Assembly: GCF_000092065.1 (NCBI RefSeq)
Contig: NC_009359.1
Location: 496,001-560,000 of the forward strand
Reading direction: 5' to 3'
Length of the DNA stretch: 64,000 nt
Source: Ostreococcus lucimarinus CCE9901
Lineage: Eukaryota; Chlorophyta; Mamiellophyceae; Mamiellales; Bathycoccaceae
A model generated the notes under the pieces. The model made no database searches. It was given only the letters and a program-made list of their open reading frames with translations, and was not told the origin of the DNA. The first letter of the stretch is position 1, and the number at the start of each line of letters is the position of its first letter. Shown here one piece after another: positions 44,130-53,019 of this stretch. The position numbers were made by a program, and so were the translations under genes.

Positions 44130-45380
44130 CTATTGGAACTTTGGCAGCACCGAGCGCTGAAAATCTTCTTCCCAGAGCGCGCGGCGACCTTCCCACGCCT
44201 CACCGAGAGGCGGTGGATGAAACCAATAATTGAATGCAACGTGTCCTTCGCCTGCATCTCGGCTCGAGACGTCGTGGAACCATCCCGTGGGTAAGTACAG
44301 CGCTTCGCCAGCTTTCACGGTGAACTCCATCGCCGACGCGGTTTTGAAGAGAGGAAATTCATCGAGACGGTCGTAATCGATCCGGCTAAAACTCGGTGGG
44401 TCCTCTTCGTCATCATCGTCTTTTCGTTTTTCCTCTTCGGCCGAATCGTCGTCGGAAGGTTCTGGAGTTTGATTGAGTTCATCGTAATCATCGACGCCGT
44501 CAAAGTCGGCGAAATCGTCGTCGCTACTGCCGATCGCCGGTTCGTCTTCATCTTCGTCGCCGCGAGCCTTGCGCAATCTAAACTCCAACGCGGACTCCCC
44601 CGTGGCTAATGCCACATCGCCATCCTGAAGCGTGCTCGCGCCTTTGTAATTAATGAGCCCGTTCTCGTGCACCCAACATATCTTCCCAGTCGTGTACATG
44701 CGTCCAGCGTCGCGCGGAGAAAACACTTTGAAAGTCTTCTCGCCTCGCACCAACACGTACAAATTGTCGTGATAATCGTGATGCAGACCGCTCGACGTCG
44801 AGGTCGAATTCCTACCCATCCATAAATTCACATCCGCCGGCACGAGCGAGCGAGGCACTCCTTTCGGACGTAACGGCAGCTTCCCTTTGCTCGACTTCGC
44901 CGTCTCGCTCGCCAACAACCGTCCCGGCGCCGCAAACGGTTCCGCCTTCCCTCCCGCTGAGAGATACCATCCCCCGTCTCGCGCCTCGTACTTATCCATG
45001 AACGCATCGAACGTCATGGATTTATATTTTCCTCGTCCGAACCGTTCGTTCGCGCCTTCATCGCGCGATTCTACGCGCGACGTCGACGCGTCGCCGCCGC
45101 ACGCGTCCCGCAGAAAAGCGTTTGTCCACATGTTCGCCCCCGCGAGATCGCTCTCGTCGCTCAGGGCGTCCGTGAGGATCACCGGACGACGACCGAGGAC
45201 GTATTTCGTCTCGAACGCGTCGGCGTCGAGCGAGGCGTAGCGCACGCGATCGATCTGAGGTGGGTTTCCGTGGTCGGGGACGGCGCAGCCGGCGTACTGA
45301 TTGAGAAACGCTCGAAGCAGCGGATCGTCGCCGACGGCGATTTTGCGGCGTTTCGCGCCCGAGCGAGATTGGTGCGACAT
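44130..45380 (-). CDS. JmjC/cupin-8 Fe(II)/2-oxoglutarate oxygenase
   Basis: 416 residues. The iron ligands are H-x-D in G-L-H-H-D-Y-H-D-N near residue 200 and the distal His in P-T-G-W-F-H-D-V-S-S near 365; F-K-V-F-S-P and Y-L-P-T-G-W are typical cupin-8 strands, and the domain starts with R-R-P-V-I-L-T-D. It is close to the JMJD7/HSPBAP1/FIH branch, which hydroxylates protein side chains, rather than to histone-demethylase JmjC proteins. An acidic insertion of about 70 residues (D-D-D-F-A-D-F-D, E-E-E-K-R-K-D-D-D-D-E-E-D) splits the two ligand halves. The N-terminal G-A-K-R-R-K-I could be a nuclear signal. Convergent with MMACHC. Confidence 0.87.
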   Translation of the reverse strand: MSHQSRSGAKRRKIAVGDDPLLRAFLNQYAGCAVPDHGNPPQIDRVRYASLDADAFETKYVLGRRPVILTDALSDESDLAGANMWTNAFLRDACGGDASTSRVESRDEGANERFGRGKYKSMTFDAFMDKYEARDGGWYLSAGGKAEPFAAPGRLLASETAKSSKGKLPLRPKGVPRSLVPADVNLWMGRNSTSTSSGLHHDYHDNLYVLVRGEKTFKVFSPRDAGRMYTTGKICWVHENGLINYKGASTLQDGDVALATGESALEFRLRKARGDEDEDEPAIGSSDDDFADFDGVDDYDELNQTPEPSDDDSAEEEKRKDDDDEEDPPSFSRIDYDRLDEFPLFKTASAMEFTVKAGEALYLPTGWFHDVSSRDAGEGHVAFNYWFHPPPLGEAWEGRRALWEEDFQRSVLPKFQ

Positions 45381-45474
45381 CGCACGCGATGGCGTCGGCG
45401 GCGCGCGCGCCGACGCGCGGCGCGGTGAGCGAAGTGACGTCTATGAAGAATCAACTATAACAACTCGCTCTTCG

Positions 45475-48132
45475 CTACGCGACGAAGACTTCGTCGCCGA
45501 GGAGAGAACGTAAATACGACGCTTTCTCTTCAATGGTGAGCATGTCGCCCCAATCGGCGTAGGGAACGATGACGACACGCCAACCCCATGATTTTAAAAG
45601 ATTGTTGCGCATGACGGTTTGACCGAGCTCGCGAAGACGACCGGATGCGTCGCGGCTGTAGTGATGCGGACCGTCGACTTCAACGACGATTCGCGAGTTC
45701 GGGAATACGATATCAGAACGAATCTTGCCGCCCTCCACGAGCGCTTCAACCTCAAAATCTTGCGCGCCAATTTCGCGGAGTACTTCGCCGATGTGATGCT
45801 GAACTTTGCTAATCGTCGGATCTTGAGCCTTTGCGCGGAGCCAGGCACGCTCGCATTCGTCGGCGACGCCATCCGTGACGCCAAGGATGAGCTCTTCGAA
45901 CGGCTTTCCCATAGAAGTGAGACGCGCCATGTAGAGAGAGCATAGTTGCGCATCCTCCAAGTCTTCCGAACTCGTCAAAGCACCACCTTGAAGTTTGACG
46001 AGCGCGTGCAAGACACGCACGACACTGTCTCGCGCGTCTTCCAGTGAGCCGAGCAAAACGAGCGACCACAAAGCCAACACAAAGTTTTGCGGTTTGAACT
46101 GGGACGCAGAACCTCGAATCTCGTCTTCAATCCGCGCGAGTAAAGCATCATGAGGCTGTGCGCACAGCGTCGCGTGCGACCATAAAGTCATGCTTATCCT
46201 GTATGAGTCGAAGCGATCAAGCGTCTTCGCCGAGCTTACGCCGATGAAATCGAAAGTTTCGTCCGCGAGCATGTACCTAAGCCTCGCGAATACGCGCAAG
46301 AATTCGGTGAAATCTTGCGATTCAAACGCATGCGCCGATTTCATGAGCTTGTTTTCGAACTGTAACATCATCTGTGGTCCCGGATCGTAGTTACTACTCG
46401 CCAAAGCCGAGCAAACCATGAAGATTCCAACTGGTGTAAACTCTTCCAGTTTTTGCGAGACGCAAAACATGGCGTGCGTAAACACTCCGAGTCCTGCCAA
46501 GTTTAGCGTTCCAAATCCGTACAATAGGTTTGATAGATTTTTTGCGCTCGCTTCTTCGATTTTATCGATCGCTTCTTCCTCGAGCCGTCGAACAAACTCG
46601 TCACTGGGCCGATGCTCCAGGTGCGCGAACGCCCACATTACGTAGCTCAAATCGTCCATGTTGCACTTCGCGATGGAGGCCAGAAAGGTGTTCTCCAGAG
46701 CTACGATCGCGGATTTGAGCGCCGCTCGTGTTTGCGCACTCATTCGAAGATGCGAAAGCGGACTTCCGGTCTCGCAATTGTAGTGCGTCACCGTGACGTC
46801 GTCCGTGAACGTCGCAAACGATCCCGTGATCAAGGCAATTTGTTGTGGCTCCAATCGTTTGGCGCCGCTCGCTCGCCTCTCAACTACTTTGAATATCTCC
46901 ATCGCATCGTCGTCGTCCAGGTAGTAACCCGCGTTTGACAACCCCCAGAGAAACATCGCAAGTTCCGTGTTGTCGAATTCGTGCAGAATGGTGAAAGCAT
47001 TCGAGGCTAACTCTTTCAGGAAACCTTGAGTCCCCTGACGCACTCTCCGTCCGCTGATGCGCGCGTACGCCGAAGCGATGTTCGTAAGCTCTTGTGAACC
47101 ACACGATTGAAGTCGCATCTCGCGCTCGAATACATCTAGCATTTCCTCCGTCGGAATGTCTCCAAACTTCGTGAGCGCCCAAAACGTGATGCTCAATTCG
47201 AACGGTTTGTACGCACTCGCATTTTGCACAATGTGCTTTTCTATGGCGTTGCGAATGCCGTTCGGCATGCGCATCTCAAGCTTTGCGTACGCCCACGCGA
47301 CGTTACTCGCACCTTGTGGCTCGCATTTACTAATTTCTCTCTCAATAGCCCGCTCTAATTCATCCCAAAACGCATCTTCACCATGCAGATGTCGACCCCT
47401 ATCCAAGTACCCGCACGCCCACGCAATTTGCGCGACGGCGCGCGCCTTGGTTTCGCACTCCCCCAGCTTCTCCATCGCGCGCTCTTCGAGTTCGGCGAAC
47501 CATTCCGACCGCTTGATCTCTTCACTAACTTTCCCTCGTCCCCCTCGCGCGAACCTGGCCAATTTTCCGTACGTCGTCGCGACGTTTACCGCCGACATGT
47601 CCCGCGCGACGCGACGCGACGTCTCCGCCAACGCCTCCAACGTCTCACACGACATCAGCTCTTTATTCAACGCCACGCTCGGTCCGAACGCCGCTCGTCG
47701 CTCCTTCTTTCCCATTTTCTTCTTCTCCGCCGTCATCGGCGTCGCTCGCGTCGTCGGCGTCTCGCCTCGTCCCTCGTCCCGCGTCCCGCTCGACGTCTCA
47801 ACCGCCGCCGCGTCCGCGCCGCCGCTCGCGCGCGCGCGATCGGGCACGACCCGCCGCGCGCCGCGCCGCACGCGTCGCGTCACCGCGCGTCCGCGTCCAC
47901 CGTCCATCGCCGCGCGCGCGCGCGCATCGCGCCCGTCGTCGTCGTCGCCGTCGCCGTCCTCGTCCTCGCGCGCGCGTCGTCCCGCCGCGTCCGCGCCGCC
48001 GTCCGCGCGCCCGCGCGTCGCGCGCGCGACGCCCGCGAGACGCGCGCCGTCCCGCGCGCGCCGTCCGCGCGCGCCCGCGAGACGCGCGCGCCCGAGACGC
48101 GCGTCGCGCGCGCCCGCGAGACGCGTCGACAT
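45475..48132 (-). CDS. RAP-domain organellar RNA-binding protein
   Basis: 885 residues from the ATG at 48132. The C-terminus, V-V-E-V-D-G-P-H-H-Y near residue 814 to W-G-W-R-V-V-I-V-P-Y-A-D-W, is a RAP domain, an endonuclease-like fold found in FASTK and plastid OPR proteins. The centre is made of about a dozen helical repeats with the pattern A-W-A-[YC]-A-K-L, F-W-A-L-T-K-F, I-A-S-A-Y-A-R, M-W-A-F-A-H-L, typical of octatricopeptide/FASTK repeats. The leader is M-S-T-R-L-A-G-A-R-D-A-R-L-G-R-A-R, repeated R-L-A-G-A-R, a plastid or mitochondrial transit peptide. Such proteins steady or cut organelle RNAs. It starts only 22 bases from the start of the divergent M16 peptidase. Confidence 0.9.
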   Translation of the reverse strand: MSTRLAGARDARLGRARLAGARGRRARDGARLAGVARATRGRADGGADAAGRRAREDEDGDGDDDDGRDARARAAMDGGRGRAVTRRVRRGARRVVPDRARASGGADAAAVETSSGTRDEGRGETPTTRATPMTAEKKKMGKKERRAAFGPSVALNKELMSCETLEALAETSRRVARDMSAVNVATTYGKLARFARGGRGKVSEEIKRSEWFAELEERAMEKLGECETKARAVAQIAWACGYLDRGRHLHGEDAFWDELERAIEREISKCEPQGASNVAWAYAKLEMRMPNGIRNAIEKHIVQNASAYKPFELSITFWALTKFGDIPTEEMLDVFEREMRLQSCGSQELTNIASAYARISGRRVRQGTQGFLKELASNAFTILHEFDNTELAMFLWGLSNAGYYLDDDDAMEIFKVVERRASGAKRLEPQQIALITGSFATFTDDVTVTHYNCETGSPLSHLRMSAQTRAALKSAIVALENTFLASIAKCNMDDLSYVMWAFAHLEHRPSDEFVRRLEEEAIDKIEEASAKNLSNLLYGFGTLNLAGLGVFTHAMFCVSQKLEEFTPVGIFMVCSALASSNYDPGPQMMLQFENKLMKSAHAFESQDFTEFLRVFARLRYMLADETFDFIGVSSAKTLDRFDSYRISMTLWSHATLCAQPHDALLARIEDEIRGSASQFKPQNFVLALWSLVLLGSLEDARDSVVRVLHALVKLQGGALTSSEDLEDAQLCSLYMARLTSMGKPFEELILGVTDGVADECERAWLRAKAQDPTISKVQHHIGEVLREIGAQDFEVEALVEGGKIRSDIVFPNSRIVVEVDGPHHYSRDASGRLRELGQTVMRNNLLKSWGWRVVIVPYADWGDMLTIEEKASYLRSLLGDEVFVA

Positions 48133-48154
48133 CACTCGGCGTCGCGCAGTGCCG
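48133..48154. promoter_or_regulatory. 22-base gap between two opposing start codons (RAP / M16)
   Basis: If both chosen ATGs are used, the two messages must start inside each other's coding sequence or overlap in their leaders. CACTCGGCGTCGCGCAGTGC is all that lies between, with no TATA. Either gene could start at a later ATG instead. Confidence 0.4.
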
Positions 48155-48194
48155 ATGCCGCGCGACGACGCCGACGCGCGCGCGAACGCGACGC

Positions 48195-48232
<38 letters not shown>

Positions 48233-51200
48233 TCGCGCGAACGCGCGGCGACGGCGAGCGCGAGCGCGTCGAGCGCGGGCTTGCAAGAATCGCGCGACTT
48301 TAAGTTTCCGTACGACGTCCGGGACGCGGCCGCGGCGCGCGAGAGACTGCCGATCGGACCGAGCGAGCGCACGCGGAGCGGAAAGCTGCGAAATGGGATG
48401 GCGTACTACGTGGCGGAGAGCCAGAAGCCGAGGGAACACGCGGCGCTGGCGCTGGCGGTGGACGCGGGGTCGGTGTTCGAGGGCGAGGGCGAGCGAGGGG
48501 CGGCGCACGTGGTGGAACACCTGGCGTTTCGATGCACGGAATCGTACGAACACTTTGCGATTGTGAACTTTTTAGAGTCGATCGGGGCGGAATTCGGTGC
48601 GTGCTCGAACGCGTACACGAGCATGGATGAGACGGTGTACGAGTTGACGATTCCGACGCAAAAGGCGGAAGTGTTGGCGACGTCGATGCATATTTTGAGC
48701 GAATTCGCGAGCGCGGTGCGGATATCGAACGAGGATGTGGCGTGCGAACGAGGGTCCGTGATGGAAGAATGGCGTTTAGGACGGGACGCGCGAGGACGCG
48801 CGGCGGAGGCGTATTGGAAGACGTTGATGGAGGGGTCGTTGTACGCCGAACGCTCGCCCATCGGATTGGAGGACTTTATACAAAACGCCGACCCGCAGGT
48901 TTTGCGAGACTTTTACGCCAAATGGTACCGACCTGAACGCATGGCGGTGATTGCGGTTGGAGATTTTCAAGACCTGGACGACGTCGTGAGCCTGATCGAG
49001 AGCACGTTTCAAGACTTGAAGCCGAAAGAAGGGCAGCCCGCGGAGAATCCAGTCATGGAACGACCAAAAAACTCCGCGATGGAGCATTCCGAACCGCGCG
49101 TCGTGACGCACGTCGATCGCGAGTTGAAGCAGACGGCGGTGACAGTGACGTTCAAGTACGCGAGTATTCCGGTGGACACTCCGCGCGGGTATTATTTGAA
49201 GACGGTCGAGGATATTTACAAGACGGCGCTCGATAATCGATTGTATCGCATGATGCGTCAACCAAAGCCCCCATTTTTCAGCGCGGGTGGCATCATCGAG
49301 GACGCGACGAGGACGACGACTTTACTCAGCGTGCAGGCGACGTGCGCGGAGAGCCGTGCGAGCACAGGTTTAGAGGCGTTACTTCGCGAACTCGCGCGTA
49401 TTCGATTGCACGGAATTTCGGAGCAAGAGTTGAAAATCGCCAAGTCGCGCATGCTCGCCGATACAGAGCAATTGTACGCAGAACGCGAGCAGACATATTG
49501 TGAGTCTGTTCGCGATGAGCTAGTGTGCCATTTCTTGCGCGGTGATCTCGTCATCGGAGCTGAAGACGAGGCGGCTCTTGCCAAGGCGTGCATTGAGCGC
49601 GTGTCACAAGAAGACGTGTTGGCGTTTGCGCGTCAATTGAACGTGCGTAACTCGTGCGTGATTCGCGTACAAGAAGGTAGAAAGCGTACAAGTGAAGATG
49701 ATTTGCGAGAAGCGATCGAGAATGTCCGCTTGAGGGAAATTGAGGGTGCAATTGACCAAAGCGAAGTGTTTGATATTCCCGAGGTATTGATGGACGCGAC
49801 TTCATTGACTTCTGGCACCATCGTCGGCTCGCGAGAGTTACCGGCGTTGGAGGTGAATGAGATCACCCTGAATAACGGTATGCGCATCGCCATTCGCGTG
49901 ACTGATTTTCTTGACGATCAAGTCCTCATACGTGGTGTCGCACGAGGTGGCCTTTCGGAGGTAGCGCAGATTGATTACATCGATGCGATGTGCTCAAACA
50001 TGGTCGCCAGCGAACTTGGCATCTACGGCCATCGACCGGATGTCTACGACGGTATCATAGCGGGTCTAAGATCGGACGTGCACGCCAACGTAACCATGTA
50101 TCGCCGTAATATTGAAGGTGAAACATCACCAGTGGACATCGAAAGCGCGCTGCAGTGCATTCATCTTTTGTTCACGCACGACGTGAGCACGACGAATGAT
50201 CCGGAAGTTTTAGAGACACTGATGCAGATGCAGGAGGAAAAAATTAGAAATCAAAGTCGAGACCCCGAAAGTAAATATAGCGAGGTCGTTCGCTCGCTCG
50301 TCTACGGCGAGTCGTACCATAGTCAGCGAATTACCGTCAAGTCGTTGCGTGAGATGGACAGCAAAAAGGCTTGCGCGTTCTTCGACGCTTGCTTCTTGGA
50401 TCCGTCTGAATTTACCATGGTTTTCGTCGGAGCGATCGATTCGAAGACACTCGTTCCGCTCATCGAAAAGTATCTCGGCTCGATTCCGCCGGCGTCACCC
50501 ACCAAGGTTCTCAAGGCCTTTGAAGGTATTAGTCAACGCAAACGCAGCTTGACACCGTTCCTGCTGAAGTTCCCGACGCGCGTCATCTCGCGCACTGTGC
50601 GAGCGCACATGCGGGAAGGGATGTCTAAGGCGTCGATTACGTTTCCCGTGCGCATACAAAATCCGGACTTTCACAACAGTCGCGGACGTTCGACGCTCTT
50701 GGGCGGAAAAGAGTTGACCGTGGCAAAGTTTAAGACGGTCATGACGGCGGCAATCATCGAGAGACGATTGCTGGCTTTGCTGAGATTTGAATACGGCGAG
50801 ATTTACACCTGCCACGCGGATGCATCGTTCGGCTACCAAGACCCGGATGTCGCTGGTGAAATGTACTCGGGCGATATCATGGTATCATTCTCGTGCGCTC
50901 CGGAGCGAGGCGCTCACCTCGCGGCACACGCCCGAGAAGTCGTGAGACATCTTCGCGAACACGGTCCGACGGAGGAAGACGTGCACGCCGTTCGCGAATG
51001 CGAAATTCGAGACTTTGAAGTCAGTCGACAAGAGAACACATTTTGGCGCGAGTATATCACCGAACTCTATAAATCGCGGATGATGCACAAGAGTATTCTG
51101 AACGGCGATATCGAAGCGCTATATCGAATGACTGAAGAAGTGCGAGAGGAAGTTATCGAGTCCCTCTCCCCGGCGGTGATTCGCGAGCATTTACAATGCG

Positions 51201-51376
51201 TCATGAGCATGAATAATTCCGTTACCGTCGTTCTCAAGCCGCAGCGATCGCTCTTGCGACGCATCTTCGTTCCATCGTTCGAAACCCGCGGAGAGGCGAT
51301 TTACTCCGCGGTTTACTTATCAGGAATCGCGCTCACTGCGAGCGCGATATATGCGAGATGCCACAAGAAGGACTGA
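48155..51376 (+). CDS. M16 family zinc metallopeptidase, C-terminal membrane anchor
   Basis: 1073 residues. M16 (pitrilysin/insulysin) fold: inverted zinc motif H-V-V-E-H near residues 117-121 and the third ligand Glu in the E-R-G-S-V-M-E-E-W helix about 80 residues on. Two M16 halves can be followed (a second begins near L-E-V-N-E-I-T-L-N-N-G-M-R-I-A-I at about 565), so this is a full-length single-chain clamshell, PqqL-like. The N-terminus has a run of 11 Asp from GAC triplets, unlike a transit peptide. The end, Y-S-A-V-Y-L-S-G-I-A-L-T-A-S-A-I-Y-A-R-C-H-K-K-D, is a hydrophobic span with a basic tip: a tail anchor. It likely digests peptides at an organelle surface. Stop codon 74 bases before the CBS protein's ATG. 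Confidence 0.91.
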
Positions 51377-51450
51377 ATCGCGTCGTCGCGCGTTGGAATA
51401 CAATGTTGGAATACACGATAATACCATACACACCACAACACGCCGCCACC

Positions 51451-52260
51451 ATGTACGCGAGTCGTTTTAGTTCAATCATTCCCACGCTTGACTTCCACCG
51501 TCGCGGTATCGTCTCGCGCGCGTCGCCACGTTCAACTGTTCCCACGCTTGACTTCCACCGTCGCGGTATCGTCTCGCGCGCGTCGCCACGGCGCGGAGGC
51601 ATCTCAGGAGTCACTTCGGCGCACCTCAACGTGCACCGGCCTAGCGGTGGCGACGATGCCATGGACCGCGTTCAGATCTCGGATCCGGACCCGTTCAGCG
51701 CGAAGGCATCGGATTACATGTCAACTCCCGCAGCCTTCGTAACGCCAGAGCTTGAACTGGGCGACCCGATCGTCAAAAAGCTTCTGCGTTCCTACTCTGG
51801 CGTTCCGGTGCTCGATAAATCGCGACACGTCATTGGAGTGCTCTCGCACAAGGACATATCGGCCGTCGAAGTGCTCGAGAAGAGCAAGGTGAAAGATGTC
51901 ATGAGCAAACCAGCACACGTCGTGACGAGTGGTGCGAATCTCGCCCAAGTCTGGGCTGAAATGCTGCAGTGGAAGGTCTGGCGGCTGCCCGTGGTCGATC
52001 CAGTGTCGAAGCAACTCGTTGGCGTATTGTGCCGCTCGGACATCCTGACTCCGATACTGAACACTGCTGAAGACATTCGTACGCACGGTGAGGAAGTCGA
52101 GCGTGAAGAACACATGGGCATGCTCAAAGACGAAAAAGACGAAGAGGATGCGTTGGCCGATGACGAAGGAAGCGCTGAATTCTTCTCGGCCGACGCCGAC
52201 GCCGACGTCGTCGACGACGCCGACGACGACAACGGCGAGCCGTACTCGCGCACCCCTTAA
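51451..52260 (+). CDS. CBS-domain-pair protein with duplicated leader
   Basis: 269 residues. Two CBS motifs: A-S-D-Y-M-S-T-P-A-A-F-V-T-P with G-V-P-V-L-D, then V-K-D-V-M-S-K-P-A-H-V-V-T with L-P-V-V-D-P and L-V-G-V-L-C-R-S-D-I-L. CBS pairs bind adenosine ligands; plant CBSX proteins regulate thioredoxins in plastids. The ATG at 51451 sits in GCCGCCACCATG, a strong initiation context. Residues 11-50 are two copies of P-T-L-D-F-H-R-R-G-I-V-S-R-A-S-P-R created by a 60-base duplication, in what is otherwise a transit peptide (S, R, few acids). The C-terminal 60 residues are acidic (A-D-A-D-A-D-V-V-D-D-A-D-D-D). In line behind M16 on the same strand. Confidence 0.88.
   Translation: MYASRFSSIIPTLDFHRRGIVSRASPRSTVPTLDFHRRGIVSRASPRRGGISGVTSAHLNVHRPSGGDDAMDRVQISDPDPFSAKASDYMSTPAAFVTPELELGDPIVKKLLRSYSGVPVLDKSRHVIGVLSHKDISAVEVLEKSKVKDVMSKPAHVVTSGANLAQVWAEMLQWKVWRLPVVDPVSKQLVGVLCRSDILTPILNTAEDIRTHGEEVEREEHMGMLKDEKDEEDALADDEGSAEFFSADADADVVDDADDDNGEPYSRTP
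51471..51590 (+). repeat. 60-base tandem duplication inside the CBS-protein leader
   Basis: 51471-51530 and 51531-51590 are tandem copies; bases 51481-51530 and 51541-51590 are identical, and the first ten bases differ only at a few sites (TTCAATCATT against TTCAACTGTT). The unit is 20 codons, so frame is kept. It lies between the start codon and the CBS domains. Confidence 0.95.
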
Positions 52261-52421
52261 AATCACTCACTTCGCTCCGAACCGCGTTTACTCGATGCAC
52301 TCAATACGATCGAATGGATTGAAACGTCGACGCGCGCTCGGCGTCGCCCAACCGCCCGACCGTCGCCTCACACCTCGCCCAACCGTCGCCTCACACCTCG
52401 ACTCGCGCCGCCTCGCGCGCG
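52261..52421. promoter_or_regulatory. short region 5' of the COMM-domain gene
   Basis: 161 bases between the CBS-protein stop and the COMM-protein ATG. CGCCTCACACCTCG occurs twice here (about 52363 and 52387), separated by CCCAACCGT, giving a 24-base near repeat. No coding potential seen. Confidence 0.5.
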
Positions 52422-53000
52422 ATGTCCATCGCGCGCGCGATTCAACACCTCGATCGATACGCTCAAAAAGATCTTCGCGCGCTCACCGCGCGCGTGCTCG
52501 AACCCGCGCTGCGCGCGCTGCCCGAGGCATTCGAAAACGACTCCGAGGACGCGCTCGCGCTTCGCGAGGCGTTCGACGCGAACGAACGCGAGTGCGCGCG
52601 CGTGAGCTCGAGCGCGAAGGATGTCTTCGCGTTCGCGGCGTCGTCGGGCGCGAGCGGGGAGACGTTGGTGGCGATGTTGATCGAACGCGGGGCGAGCGCG
52701 GCGTTGGCGAGCGCGTGCGGCGGCGCGTGGGCGTCGAAGGGAGAAGAGGCGCTGAAGCGGGTGAAATCGACCCCGTTCGGGGCGCCGAAAATAATGACGG
52801 ACGTGCAGTGGGAGCTGAGTCTGCCGCTCACGGGATCGGAGCAAGAGTTATTAGGGAGTTTAGACATAGAATTGAGCGAACCGACGCCGAGCGGGGTGAT
52901 GAAACGCGAGACGTTTAACTGCGAGTTTGATCGCGCCGGGCTCGTGGATTTCTTCCGCGACGTGGAGAAGATACAGACGCAAATAGATGCTTTGATGTAA
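52422..53000 (+). CDS. COMM-domain protein (COMMD family)
   Basis: 192 residues, usual family length. The C-terminal COMM domain has V-Q-W-E-L-S-L-P-L and, after M-K-R-E-T-F-N-C-E-F-D, R-A-G-L-V-D-F-F-R-D-V-E-K-I-Q-T-Q-I-D, matching the W-x-[LV] strand and the closing L-x-x-L-x-x-I-Q-x-Q-L-D helix. COMMD proteins make the ten-subunit Commander ring that works with retriever in endosomal recycling. The N-terminal helical region is consistent with COMMD9/10-type members but the paralogue cannot be fixed. Presence in a tiny alga supports an ancient Commander complex. Convergent with NELF-B. Confidence 0.82.
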   Translation: MSIARAIQHLDRYAQKDLRALTARVLEPALRALPEAFENDSEDALALREAFDANERECARVSSSAKDVFAFAASSGASGETLVAMLIERGASAALASACGGAWASKGEEALKRVKSTPFGAPKIMTDVQWELSLPLTGSEQELLGSLDIELSEPTPSGVMKRETFNCEFDRAGLVDFFRDVEKIQTQIDALM

Positions 53001-53019
53001 CGTGAGCGTATTTACAATC

